Assembly (NCBI GenBank): GCA_023374045.1
Contig: CM041777.1
Location: 461,557,827 to 461,621,826, forward strand
Direction of reading: 5' to 3'
DNA length: 64,000 nucleotides
From: Limonium bicolor
Taxonomy: Eukaryota > Streptophyta > Magnoliopsida > Caryophyllales > Plumbaginaceae
In this document: positions 46,010 through 56,975 of the stretch, in pieces
Numbering within the stretch: position 1 is the first letter of the stretch
How the letters are laid out: every line of letters starts with the position of its first letter
Position numbers and translations under genes: made by a program
Notes under the pieces: model-generated
The model's database searches: none
Told to the model about the DNA's origin: nothing
The model's input: the letters and a program-made list of their open reading frames with translations, nothing else

Positions 46010-48674
46010 TGAAATACCCCAAATTAATATAAGTTGATTAAAGATCAATTATGGAGCATTAAGGCTAAAAATTTCCACAAAAACCATTAAGAACCAACTT
46101 AAAAACACTTAAAGCAAAAATGTGCTTTAAGATCATTTAAAGCAAAAATGTGCTTTAAGAGCACTAAGGAACTATCGAACATTAAATTAGGTCCATATAG
46201 GGTTATTAGAGCACCCATAACTAAAATAAGGTCACTAAGGGTCAATGGAGAACCATTTAGGGAAACAATGTGCCTTAAGACCCCTTAAGGAAAAAATATG
46301 CTTTAAGAACATTAAGGAAGTATGGAACCATGAGTGAGGTCCAAAGAGGGTAGTTATACCTCATATGTAGTGTAAGAATAAATGGGAACAACTACATATA
46401 AAATTCCATTCAAAAAAAGGGTTAAAACATAAAACATTCCTTAAGACACATTTTTATGAAAAAGTCTAGCAATTGACTTTAAGTGGTTTTTATGGCTTGA
46501 ATACATCGCAATGGAGTCATGAACTATAATTAAACACATTATAGAGCCTAGAACTAAACAAAAACATACAAAAAAAATCCAAAGTGGCACCAATTTCGGC
46601 CAAATGCCAAACAAGGCATTATTTTCCTTCATCTTTGTTAATTACTAAACTACCCTAACAAATATCTCCATATGGATGGTTTCATATAGGGTGACTCACC
46701 TCATCAAAAGGTTTTCTTTTTCCTTAAGTAAAGCTACTTTTATGACTTAAAAGTCTTCCTTTCATTTAAAGCACATCACTTCTTCTTACACACATTCTCT
46801 CACCTTGCTCCCTTGACTCACGAATCCTCCCTTCTTCACCACCCTTCTTTATATTCTTCCCTTGCTCCAATGGAGGAACTCAAGCTTTAAGATCAAGAAC
46901 TCCACTAAAACACCTCATTTATTCTTCCTTTTTCACCTTTTCTTCATCTACAACAAGGAGGCACCAAGATTTCATCTTCTTGAGCTAAGACTGAGATTCT
47001 AACACCAAAAGGAAAAACGTGGGGGAACAAGGAAGGAATAAACCAACTTGTAATCTAAGCTAAAGGTAAGGAAGACATGCTTTAAGCTCCATTTTTCCCT
47101 CTTCTCTTATGGTGTCCGAAAATCACCACTTACCTAGCTCTTTTTCCTTCATCTTTCCACACAAATCTCAAGCTTCATCAAGCTTCAGGAGCTATCCAAA
47201 GATCTGGACAGAAAAGTCTCCTTAAGAGACTGTAAGGTAAATCTCATTTCTAGCACTATTTTGTGCTTTAAGCTTAGTCTTTCCCTTTGACTATATTTAG
47301 GAGCTTAAGATCTAAACTTGGATTGTTTATTTTTCTTCTTGTTCGTGGCCAAAGTGGTGTGGAGTCCATTTGGTGTGTTGGTCAAAGGTAAAGAAGAAAA
47401 CAAGGTGGAAAAGCTTCAAAAGTCAACATTACAAAGAATAAGTTCTTAATCCAAAACATTAGCACTTGAAACACTATTTAAACCCTTGGATTTATTCAGA
47501 AATCTAATATCCCCCTTATGAATAAATAGGGATGAGAACATACACCAAAGAAACTCATCTTTGGAACAAGAAAAGGGTAAGTTACAACCTTAAGGTTATT
47601 TTGTGTTTTAAGTTGTTTTTATGGGGTATTAAATTTTGGCCTATATTTTGCTAATGAAAATGGATTGTAATGACCTAAATATGAACAAAAATATATGCTA
47701 ACACTTTAGGTTATGTTCATAGATGACTTAAGACCTTAAATGGCACCTTTTGTAAGGTTTAAGTATTTTAAGGTGGGTAACCAAACATGGCCGAGAAGGG
47801 GACTAGAAAAATGAGTTAAAATGACCTATGAAAGGTCATAAAACTATATCAGAACATTTGATTATGTTTACCAAGGAATTAAGCACCTAAAAGTATATAA
47901 CATAAGTTTTAAGTAATTTTATATAAATTATAACCTTGGGCACAATGGGGACTTACTTGGCTGAGAATAAATGTGTTACTATGGCTAGTTTGTGGTTATT
48001 TAAAGTTAAGTTTATGGTTTATATTAAGGCCAAGTGTTTAGGCCATGTTTATAAGCATTTTGATGTTTTAATGCTTTAAATTTTAAATGTTAAGGACTAT
48101 TATAGTATTTAATAGATGTGTAAATTTGATGTTAAGGGGTTATATGGGTGAGTAAAACCACCTCAAAAGGTTAGTGTAAAAGTACCTACGAAAATAGGTT
48201 ATGTTTAGATGGAGTTTAGAGGTAAAAGTTGATTTAAAAGTGATTAGGAATTCATGGGAAATTCTAGTGATTAAGTGAGTAAAGGATGAGTGGGTAAGTA
48301 CAAATAAATAATATATAGGGTAAAAATATTAAATAAGCCAAAAGTTAGGCCTTGAATGGGTTATAGATCTGAATTACAAGTTTTTGTAAGTTTTAGGAGT
48401 TAAATGAAAACCCTAGAAAGAATTAGGGGTCAATTCATAATTTCTAGAAAATTAAGGGTCAAGGCAGAATGTTGGGTCAAACTTGGGAGGACTTTGGGGC
48501 TTTGACCAAATTAGGAAAAGAAAATATTAAAATTAGAACTTAGGAAGAGTTTAGGAGTTAAATGTAAAGTTTAGAAAATATGGGGGCCAAGTGCAAATAC
48601 TGGAAAATATGAGTCAATGCAGAATACTTGGTCAACTTAGGGGGAAAGTTGGGGTTTGACCAAGTAAGAGAAAG
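46010..48674 (+). repeat. 5' part of a long LTR, truncated by insertion of E2
   Basis: It starts TGAAATACCCCAAATTAATA and shares motifs such as AAAATGTGCTTTAAG with the first part of the E2 LTR read on the minus strand (59666 downwards). It breaks off where the E2 LTR begins at 48675. The missing remainder should lie beyond E2, outside the window. Confidence 0.75.
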
Positions 48675-49259
48675 TGTAACACCCCAACTCAATCCAGATG
48701 TGGTCTCGCAACTTAACAGTATATATAAAACATGTCACAGCGGAATTCTTTACAATCCAGGACCTTGCCACGGTCTGACTACAGAATATACCGAACATTA
48801 GTACAACAATCTTAACCATTTACATATCCTTCTTACAACCCCCTCACATCCTATTCATCTTACTAACTCAAATTGCCATACGAGTGTACATGCACAACTC
48901 GTAGGCCACACTTAACCCGTAACACTTGTACCCCTTCTTACTCTCGCGACAGCCGCTTCCTGATGTACCTGTGTAGTAAAAACAGCCCCCAAAGGGGGTC
49001 AGCACGAATGCTGGTACGATCCTCTCATGGCCCCCAAGCTAACGTGGCTACGACGACTAATTGTCGATAGCATGGAGGTTGATTAGATGCACAACATAAT
49101 AGTAAATGCTGTAAACAACAATCCAAATATGAACAATCAAGTTCACACACAATGAACGACTTAAATGCGTTCCCTTAATTAGAGAGTTAGTTATTTAACT
49201 CCTTAAGTTATGTTTCCTCTTAATCTTAGTCCATCCTTATCTCACCTCAATCTTAATCT

Positions 49260-49510
49260 TATCTTAATCTTAGGAACAACCATCCTTTAATAAGGAGTGG
49301 ATGTAGCTTATCTTAATCTTAATAACACAAACCATCCTTTAAAGAGGAATGGTTGCAACTCATCTTAACCTTACCTTAATCTTAAACTTAACAATACAAA
49401 CCAACCTTTAAAAAGGAATGGTTGCAACTTATCTTAACCTTACCTTAATCTTATTCTTAACTTAATCTCAATATACAAACTGTTCCTGGAAGGGAATGGT
49501 TGTAGCTTAA
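49260..49510. repeat. Repeated CCATCCTTTAAAGAGGAATGG hairpins in the E2 LTR
   Basis: Four units ~60-85 bp apart, each with an imperfect inverted repeat: AACCATCCTTTAATAAGGAGT (49269), AACCATCCTTTAAAGAGG (49330), AACCAACCTTTAAAAAGG (49400) and AACTGTTCCTGGAAGGGA (49480). A TTAATCTTA-rich spacer separates them. Confidence 0.8.
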
Positions 49511-50109
49511 TTCGAACCTGGGATTTAGGTGATCCCACCGCACCATCTTAATGCCACCTACTCTGGACGGGAGTCCAGCGCAGCTGAGCCGGCAACCGGC
49601 CCTAGGCTACAAGTCCGAAGACAAGTCCTTAAGCGGAGGGCGGATCTGATTCAGATACCATCCCCCTTTTTCCTTAGCATGCATGACCGGAGATCGGTCC
49701 CGGGTTTCCTCACTCAAGTTCCAGTTAGTAGTAGTCTCAAGACCATGTTTGTTGGTTAACCCCGTTCGGTTCATATCGTCCCATATTAGGGAGCGTTCCT
49801 TAGTCTCACTCAATTCCTTACTACACGTTGGTTAGTAAGTTCTCACAGTATGTTGTGTTAGTTTTCAAACATCACACAACAATACAATAAATATATTATA
49901 TTCCGGTTGCATGCTTTATCTTGCTTAGTGAGCACACAAAAACAAATAGCACACAAGCCGAGGGACACCTCGTTAGCAAGCAGGTCACAAGAGAACTGTA
50001 CCGTTCACCGTTGGCCGTTTAGTTGCTTAATCTCTTCCGGAGTCCAATTTCCAAGTCCTAAAACATTCGTTCAGTTTTAGGTTGTTAATCACTTAACTCA
50101 ATTCAACTT

Positions 50110-52873
50110 TGTAACGACCCCAAAACCACCCTGGTTGAGAGACCGTTACACGCCGCGCACTTATTACCAAAGACACGCAAGGCTACACTATCAAAACCCC
50201 AAAACAGGACTGAAACTCATATATTGATCAAATAAACAATTACAACACATCTTTACAATACACAGGCGGAAGCCAACCTGAAATACAATGTACAATCTAA
50301 TTACAACTGGGCACCATGGCCAAACAAACTGAAATACAGAGCTCAAAAGCCAAGACAAAAGTAGAAACTGAATCTCCAAGCGCGAACTAAAACCTGCAAA
50401 TCAAACGGAGATAGGGTGAGCAAAACTATTGCTCAGCAGGTGATAAACTTCATCAGCTGAGCATGCTCAAAACAAATACTGAACATACATATATATATAT
50501 ACGAAAGCGCTTAGCCATAGCAAAATCAGAGATAAAGCGGAAGTCTTTCAAATAGACAGAAGTCTAAAACACAAGGAGCTAAGCGGTGGTCAAAACATAC
50601 ACTTAATAGCATAAGGTAAACTGAAGTTGAAAGCTTGACAAAATCAGAAGCTTAACAAACTCAAAAAGCTTAAACACAATCAGAAGCTTAGCAAATCAGA
50701 AGCTTAGCAAAATCAGAAGCTTAGCAAAATCCGGAACTTATCAGAAGGCGGTAAGCACACAGCAGACCGTCTCAAATCAAATACAGATAGAGAGCAGACG
50801 AAGTGGAGCACTTTACAAATCAGAAATCCTCAACAGACAGGAAGCACACAGCAGCCTATCTGAGTTTGAAACAAACAGGACTGACGGAAGCAGTACAAAA
50901 AATATAGGTGTTCAAAGGACAGAAAGCACACAGCAGTCTGTCAAATACAAAAGCAGAGAGAACAGACAGAAGCCGAACAGAACACAAACAGAAGTGGGAC
51001 ACTAGCACCAAGCATAACACTTAGAAAGGGTCGAAGACCCATGGATCTAACAGATCCCTCGACAACGCAGAAATGACCCGAAGGCCAAAGGGTTCGTCAA
51101 CCCCACAGAACAGATTGGGCATGACCCACACTCAGAATGACGTCTACATGGTATACCACGGAATAGCTCGACCCAGCCATTCACGGCTCAGAAACAAAGT
51201 AACTAGGTCCCAAAACAGAGGCTTAATCCAAACAGATCGAAGCTTAATACAGAGCAGAGCGGAAGTCTTAACCAGATCAGAACAGAAAGCGAAAGCTTAG
51301 CAAAATCAGAGAAGGTGCTTACCAATGGAAAGCCTTAGCAAAACAGAAGTCGAACCCGATTAGTAAATACGAAAGCAAAACTGAAGTCAAAGATTGAATC
51401 ATATTTTCAGAGCAAAACAGAGTTCAAAAGATTAACAGAGACCTTAAAATCAGAAAACACTTAAACACATGCTAAAACACCTGAAAACAGATAGTACTCG
51501 GAAAGAGGAATCCAACGCCGCAAACGGCACTCAAAACGGAGCTCAAACGAAGAAGTTATGGTGAAAACAGAGGGGTGTCCGAACTTGTGTCTGGACGTCG
51601 AAGTTCGGACACAGGTCGAACTCAAATCCGCAGAAAATTTCAAGGTGTCCGAACATCCAAGTTCGGACGGATGTTCGGACGTCTTTCGGAAAACAACTCG
51701 TGGGAAGTCTGAACATGTGTCCGAGCTTCAAAGTTCGGACACATGTCGAAGAGAAAATCAGAGGGTGCAAAACGGGGTGTGTCTTAACTTCCAAGTTCGG
51801 ACGGAAGTTCGGACACAGTGAAACTCTCAGAAAATCCAGACGCAACAGAGCGTGTCCGAACTTACAAGTTCGGACGGAAGTTCGGACGCGCCGAAAAGTT
51901 CAATTTCCAGAACGAAAACAGATGCGAACAGAGCCCTCAAAACAATGTCAAAAACGCAGTACGAAACCAAAGTCTTTAAACCATAACCATGGCAGTTTTA
52001 GAAGGTCAAAACCAAAACAAATCAGGCAGGGATCGATCACCAAACATAGGGCAATTAAACAATCCGAACTCTCAAATCAGAAGCACTCAAAGTTCACAAA
52101 ACAGAAGGGGACCATAGAGGTAGATTCACCATTGTCAAAGCAATACTTACATAACAAATATGCGAATTAAACACTACCCACGGGGTTTTAACGCAATAGA
52201 AACACAAATCAGAAATCACCCAAATCACCACAAATCAGAGTCAAATAAACATATGCGGAAACATTGACCGAAACCCCCGTGGGTGAACACACACAACTGA
52301 ATCCATCTACCAGCTACCTCACATCCGTAGCTAAGCCATCTCTGCGGACTCTACGAATCGCCTTCCGAATCTCCAGTCAAATGATAATCCCTCGAATTGA
52401 ACCACTCCCAAAATACAAAATCAGAATTAGAAAAGAGAAGAGGAAGCCTTAATGGAGAAGAGAAACAATCTACAATCCAACCTGATTGACGACCGACGGA
52501 TGAACACAATTCCATCTTAGACCTCCAGCGATTACAATTGAAAGAAATTGAAGAAGAGGATGAGCAAAGGGATGAGGGTTTGAGAGCGATGAAACTGTCG
52601 TTAATAGATGTCAGGAAAGTGGAAGGAGAGAAATAACGTGAATAGGAGTAGGAAGAGAGAAGGGAAATAAATTAAAGAATTAAGAAGTCCCTTCCCTAAC
52701 AAATAAATAAATAAATGATAGAGCATGCTATTTCTAATTCTCCTTCCTCAAGCTATGACAATAATATTTAAGGAATATCATAAACACTCTAGTATAAGGT
52801 ACAAATTAATCCGAACTCCCTTTGCGAATCAGAAGGAATATGATAAAATAAAAAAAAATTCTGGGGCATAACA
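50110..52873 (-). repeat. E3 left (3') LTR
   Basis: TGTAACGACCCC...GGGGCATAACA. It contains a short AATCAGAAGCTTAGCAAA direct-repeat tract (50640-50740, one unit more than the other LTR) and five GTCCGAAC/GTTCGGAC hairpins (51575-51890). Confidence 0.95.
51575..51890. repeat. GTCCGAACTT/AAGTTCGGAC hairpin cluster, E3 left LTR
   Basis: Five inverted repeats of one design. For example, GTGTCCGAACTT (51575-51586) pairs with AAGTTCGGACAC (51601-51612), and GTCCGAACTT (51854-51863) pairs with AAGTTCGGAC (51866-51875) around a 2-nt loop. The right LTR has the same cluster at 55257-55572. Confidence 0.92.
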
Positions 52874-52888
52874 ACATACCCCCCTTAA
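52874..52888 (-). other. E3 polypurine tract
   Basis: The minus strand reads TTAAGGGGGGTATGT immediately before the LTR start TGTTATGCCCC. Confidence 0.85.
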
Positions 52889-52977
52889 AAAGAATTTCGT
52901 CCTCGAAATTCGACGAAACCCAGAATACTAGCAGATGCACTTCCAGTGCAGGAACACTACAAACACGAACAAGGAGT

Positions 52978-53400
52978 TAACACTCAGAACAGAATGCACT
53001 GTTGATTGACTGACAGAAGGACCAGAAGAAGACCACTAATACATAGCTCCAAGGCACAGAAGAGAACACTCATAAGGCTAACACTCAGAATGCACTAGCT
53101 GATTGACTGACAGAAGGACAGACAGAAGAGTACTAACTCCTAGCTTTGTGGCACAGAAGGGAATGGTCACAAAGCTAACACTCAGAATACACTCGCTGAC
53201 TCACTGACAGAGGAAGCAAAGCAGATGATCATCAAAGCTTAGCGCAAGGCACAGATAGAACACTCACTCATTTCAGAAGCTCCAACCTCGAAGAGCTAAC
53301 ACTCCAGTTTACTGGTCGACTTACTGACAGAAGAGGCGGAACAAAAGATCGATAACTCTCAGCCCAAAAGCACAGGAACTCTCTTAGAATTCGTCCTTGC
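52978..53400. repeat. ~110-bp tandem repeats filling the E3 interior
   Basis: Four degenerate units marked by AACACTCAGAA or AACACTCCAG (52979, 53090, 53179 and 53300). Each is followed by a CACT...GACTGACAGAAG stretch, then AGCTC...GGCACAG. They occupy about half of the interior, next to the polypurine tract. Confidence 0.8.
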
Positions 53401-53789
53401 CCAAAGGACCAAGCACACTCAAAAGCTCACACCAGAACAACAATATAGAACACACAAGCCAAGCACATAAACCAAGCCCACAACTGAAGCACACATCACT
53501 AGCAAACCAGAACTCACCTTCGGTCATCCTTTTCCAAAGGACCCGACTCCCTCAGACCCAGACTCAGACTCAAACACAGCAAATACACTGACAGACACGA
53601 CGCTTCCGCTGTGCTACTCTGATAGTGGACAGCCACAGAGCAGACACACTCAACAGACTCCAGGCAGCAATCAAGTCACGTAACAGATAGCAGACAATTC
53701 ACGCAGCAGGTAACACATAGCAGTTAGCAGGCAAGACACGGAAGCGTAGTCATGCAGACGACCACAAATCCCAACGAAAACCAAACCTA

Positions 53790-53801
53790 GCTCTGATACC
53801 A
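53790..53801 (-). other. E3 primer-binding site, Met-tRNA type
   Basis: The minus strand reads TGGTATCAGAGC, the canonical plant initiator-Met primer site, five bases from the LTR end (53807). Confidence 0.92.
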
Positions 53802-53806
53802 CTAAA

Positions 53807-56558
53807 TGTAACGACCCCAAAACCACCCTGGTTGAGAGACCATTACACTCCGCGCACTTATTACCTAAGACACGCAAGGCTACACTATCGAAACCCCAAA
53901 ACAGAACTGAAACTCATATATTGATCAAATAAACAATTACAACACATCTTTACAATACACAGGCGGAAGCCAACCTGAAATACAATGTACAATCTAATTA
54001 CAACTGGGCACCATGGCCAAACAAACTGAAATACAGAGCTCAAAAGCCAAGACAAAAGTAGAAACTGAATCTCCAAGCGCGAACTAAAACCTGCAAATCA
54101 GACGGAGATAGGGGTGAGCAAAACTATTGCTCAGCAGGTGATAAACTTCATCAGCTGAGCATGCTCAAAACAAATACTGAACATACATATATATATACGA
54201 AAGCGCTTAGCCATAGCAAAATCAGAGATAAAGCGGAAGTCTTTCAAATAGACAGAAGTCTAAAACACAAGGAGCTAAGCGGTGGTCAAAACATACACTT
54301 AATAACATAAGGTAAACTGAAGCTGAAAGCTTGACGAAATCAGAAGCTTAACAAACTCAAAAAGCTTAAACACAATCAGAAGCTTAGCAAAATCAGAAGC
54401 TTAGCAAACTCCGAAACTTATCAGAAGGCGGTAAGCACACAGCAGACCGTCTCAAATCAAATACAGATAGAGAGCAGACAAAGTGGAGCACTTTACAAAT
54501 CAGAAATCCTCAACAGACAGGAAGCACACAGCAGCCTATCTGAGTTTGAAAACAAACAGGACTGGCGGAAGCAGTACCAACAAACATAGGTGTTCAAAGG
54601 ACAGAAAGCACACAACAGTCTGTCAAATACAAAAGCAGAGAGAACAGACAGAAGCCGAACAGAACACAAACAGAAGTGGGACACTAGCACCAAGCATAAC
54701 ACTTAGAAAGGGTCGAAGACCCATGGATCTAACAGATCCCTCGACAACGCAGAAATGACCCGAAGGCCAAAGGGTTCGTCAACCCTACAGAACAGATTGG
54801 GCATGACCCACACTCAGAATGACGTCTACATGGTATACCACGGAATAGCTCGACCCAGCCATTCACGGCTCAGAAACAAAGTAACTAGGTCCCAAAACAG
54901 AGGCTTAATCCAAACAGATCGAAGCTTAATACAGAGCAGAGCGGAAGTCTTAACCAGATCAGAACAGAAAGCGAAAGCTTAGCAAAATCAGAGAAGGTGC
55001 TTACCAACGGAAAGCCTTAGCAAAACAGAAGTCGAACCCGATTAGTAAATACGAAAGCAAAACTGAAGTCAAAGATTGAATCATATTTTCAGAGCAAAAC
55101 AGAGTTCAAAAGATTAACGGAGACCTTAAAATCAGAAAACACTTAAACACATGCTAAAACACCTGAAAACAGATAGTACTCGGAAAGAGGAATCCAACGC
55201 CGCAAACGGCACTCAAAACGGAGCTCAAACGAAGAAGTTATGGTGAAAACAGAGGGGTGTCCGAACTTGTGTCCGGACGTCGAAGTTCGGACACAGGTCG
55301 AACTCAAATCCGCAGAAAATTTCAAGGTGTCCGAACATCCAAGTTTGGACGGATGTTCGGACGTCCTTCGGAAAACAACTCGTGGGAAGTCCGAACATGT
55401 GTCCGAGCTTCAAAGTTCGGACACATGTCGAAGAGAAAATCAGAGGGTGCAAAACGGGGTGTGTCTGAACTTCCAAGTTCGGACGGAAGTTCGGACACAG
55501 TGAAACTCTCAGAAAATCCAGACGCAACAGAGCGTGTCCGAACTTACAAGTTCGGACGGAAGTTCGGACGCGCCGAAAAGTTCAATTTCCAGAACGAAAA
55601 CAGATGCGAACAGAGCCCTCAAAACAATGTCAAAAACGCAGTACGAAACCAAAGTCTTTAAACCATAACCATGGCAGTTTTAGAAGGTCAAAACCAAAAC
55701 AAATCAGGCAGGGATCGATCACCAAACATAGGGCGATTAAACAATCCGAACTCTCAAATCAGAAGCACTCAAAGTTCACAAAACAGAAGGGGACCATAGA
55801 GGTAGATTCACCATTGTCAAAGCAATACTTACATAACAAAATATGCGAATTAAACACTACCCACGGGGTTTTAACGCAATAGAAACACAAATCAGAAATC
55901 ACCCAAATCACCACAAATCAGAGTCAAATAAACATATGCGGAAACATTGACCGAAACCCCCGTGGGTGAACACACACAACTGAATCCATCTACCACCTAC
56001 CTCACATCCGTAGCTAAGCCATCTCTGCGGACTCTACGAATCGCCTTCCCGAATCTCCAGTCAAATGATAATCCCTCGAATTGAACCGCTCCCAAAATAC
56101 AAAATCAGAATTAGAAAAGAGAAGAGGAAGCCTTAATGGAGAAGAGAAACAATCTACAATCCAACCTGATTGACGACCGACGGACGAACACAATTCCATC
56201 TATAGACCTCCAGCGATTACAATTGAAAGAAATTGAAGAAGAGGATGAGCAAAGGGATGAGGGTTTGAGAGCGATGAAACTGTCGTGAATAGATGTCAGG
56301 AAAGTGGAAGGAGAGAAATAACGTGAATAGGAGTAGGAAGAGAGAAGGGAAATAAATTAAAGAATTAAGAAGTCCCTTCCCTAACAAATAAATAAATACA
56401 TTATAGAGCATGCTATTTCTAATTCTCCTTCCTCAAGCTATGACAATAATATTTAAGGAATGTCATAAACACTCTAGTATAAGGTACAAATTAATCCGAA
56501 CTCCCTTTGCGAATCAGAAGGAATATGATAAAATAAAAAAAAATTCTGGGGCATAACA
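53807..56558 (-). repeat. E3 right (5') LTR
   Basis: Near-identical to 50110-52873, including every hairpin (55257-55572). Differences are scattered substitutions and two repeat-length changes (an AT dinucleotide run and one AGCTTAGC unit). The open frames found in both LTRs are shared because the LTRs are copies, not because they are genes. Confidence 0.95.
55257..55572. repeat. GTCCGAACTT/AAGTTCGGAC hairpin cluster, E3 right LTR
   Basis: The second copy of the cluster at 51575-51890. It is expected in the RNA leader because this is the 5' LTR. Confidence 0.9.
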
Positions 56559-56779
56559 AACTTACTTATCTTACTTAACTTACTTAACCCTTAATGATTC
56601 CAACCTAACACCTCTTAAGTCTTACAACTTAATCTTACAAACTTAATCTTAAACTTTTAAGTTTATTCTTAACTTAATCCCTTAGGTCTTTATACCTCTA
56701 ATCATCATTGCCCCCTTAATGGGGTACCATTAATACCACTAAACTCTCTTAGGGTTTCTTTCTTTCTTTTTTTTTAAAG

Positions 56780-56975
56780 TCTTGAGGGTCGTCCGACCCA
56801 CCGTCCGACCCACCGACTGGGTCGGTCCATTCCAGAGACTCTCCCGTCTTTTAAAACCCCTTCGTCCGACCCACCGTCCGACCCACCGACTGGGTCGGTC
56901 CATTACAGAAACTCTTATGGCGGCTTAATAGAGGTCCGTCCGACCCAAACCTGGGTCGGACCCCTGGGTCGGACG
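56780..56975. repeat. GTCCGACCCA/TGGGTCGGAC hairpin cluster, E2 LTR
   Basis: CCGACCCA (56805-56812) pairs with TGGGTCGG (56818-56825). The same design recurs at 56878-56885 with 56891-56898. GTCCGACCCA (56938-56947) pairs with TGGGTCGGAC (56952-56961). All are perfect with 4-5-nt loops. Confidence 0.9.

Larger units (their letters stand above)
50110..56558 (-). mobile_element. E3: compact, recent LTR element with 933-bp interior
   Basis: Near-identical LTRs (2,764 and 2,752 bp) with TG...CA ends flank a 933-bp interior. It has perfect 5-bp duplications AACTT (50105-50109 and 56559-56563). The primer site and polypurine tract fix a minus orientation. No gag or pol, so it must be mobilised in trans. 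The GAATTTCGAGGACGAAATTC phrase before the polypurine tract (about 52892-52911) looks like the end of a Tekay/Del-type polyprotein, so it is probably a deletion derivative of that group. The near identity of the LTRs makes it one of the youngest insertions in the window. Confidence 0.95.

Noticed and set aside
51700..52170. 156-codon frame and its counterpart at 55257-55661
   Set aside because: Inside the E3 LTRs and overlapping the hairpin cluster. Present twice only because the LTRs are duplicates.
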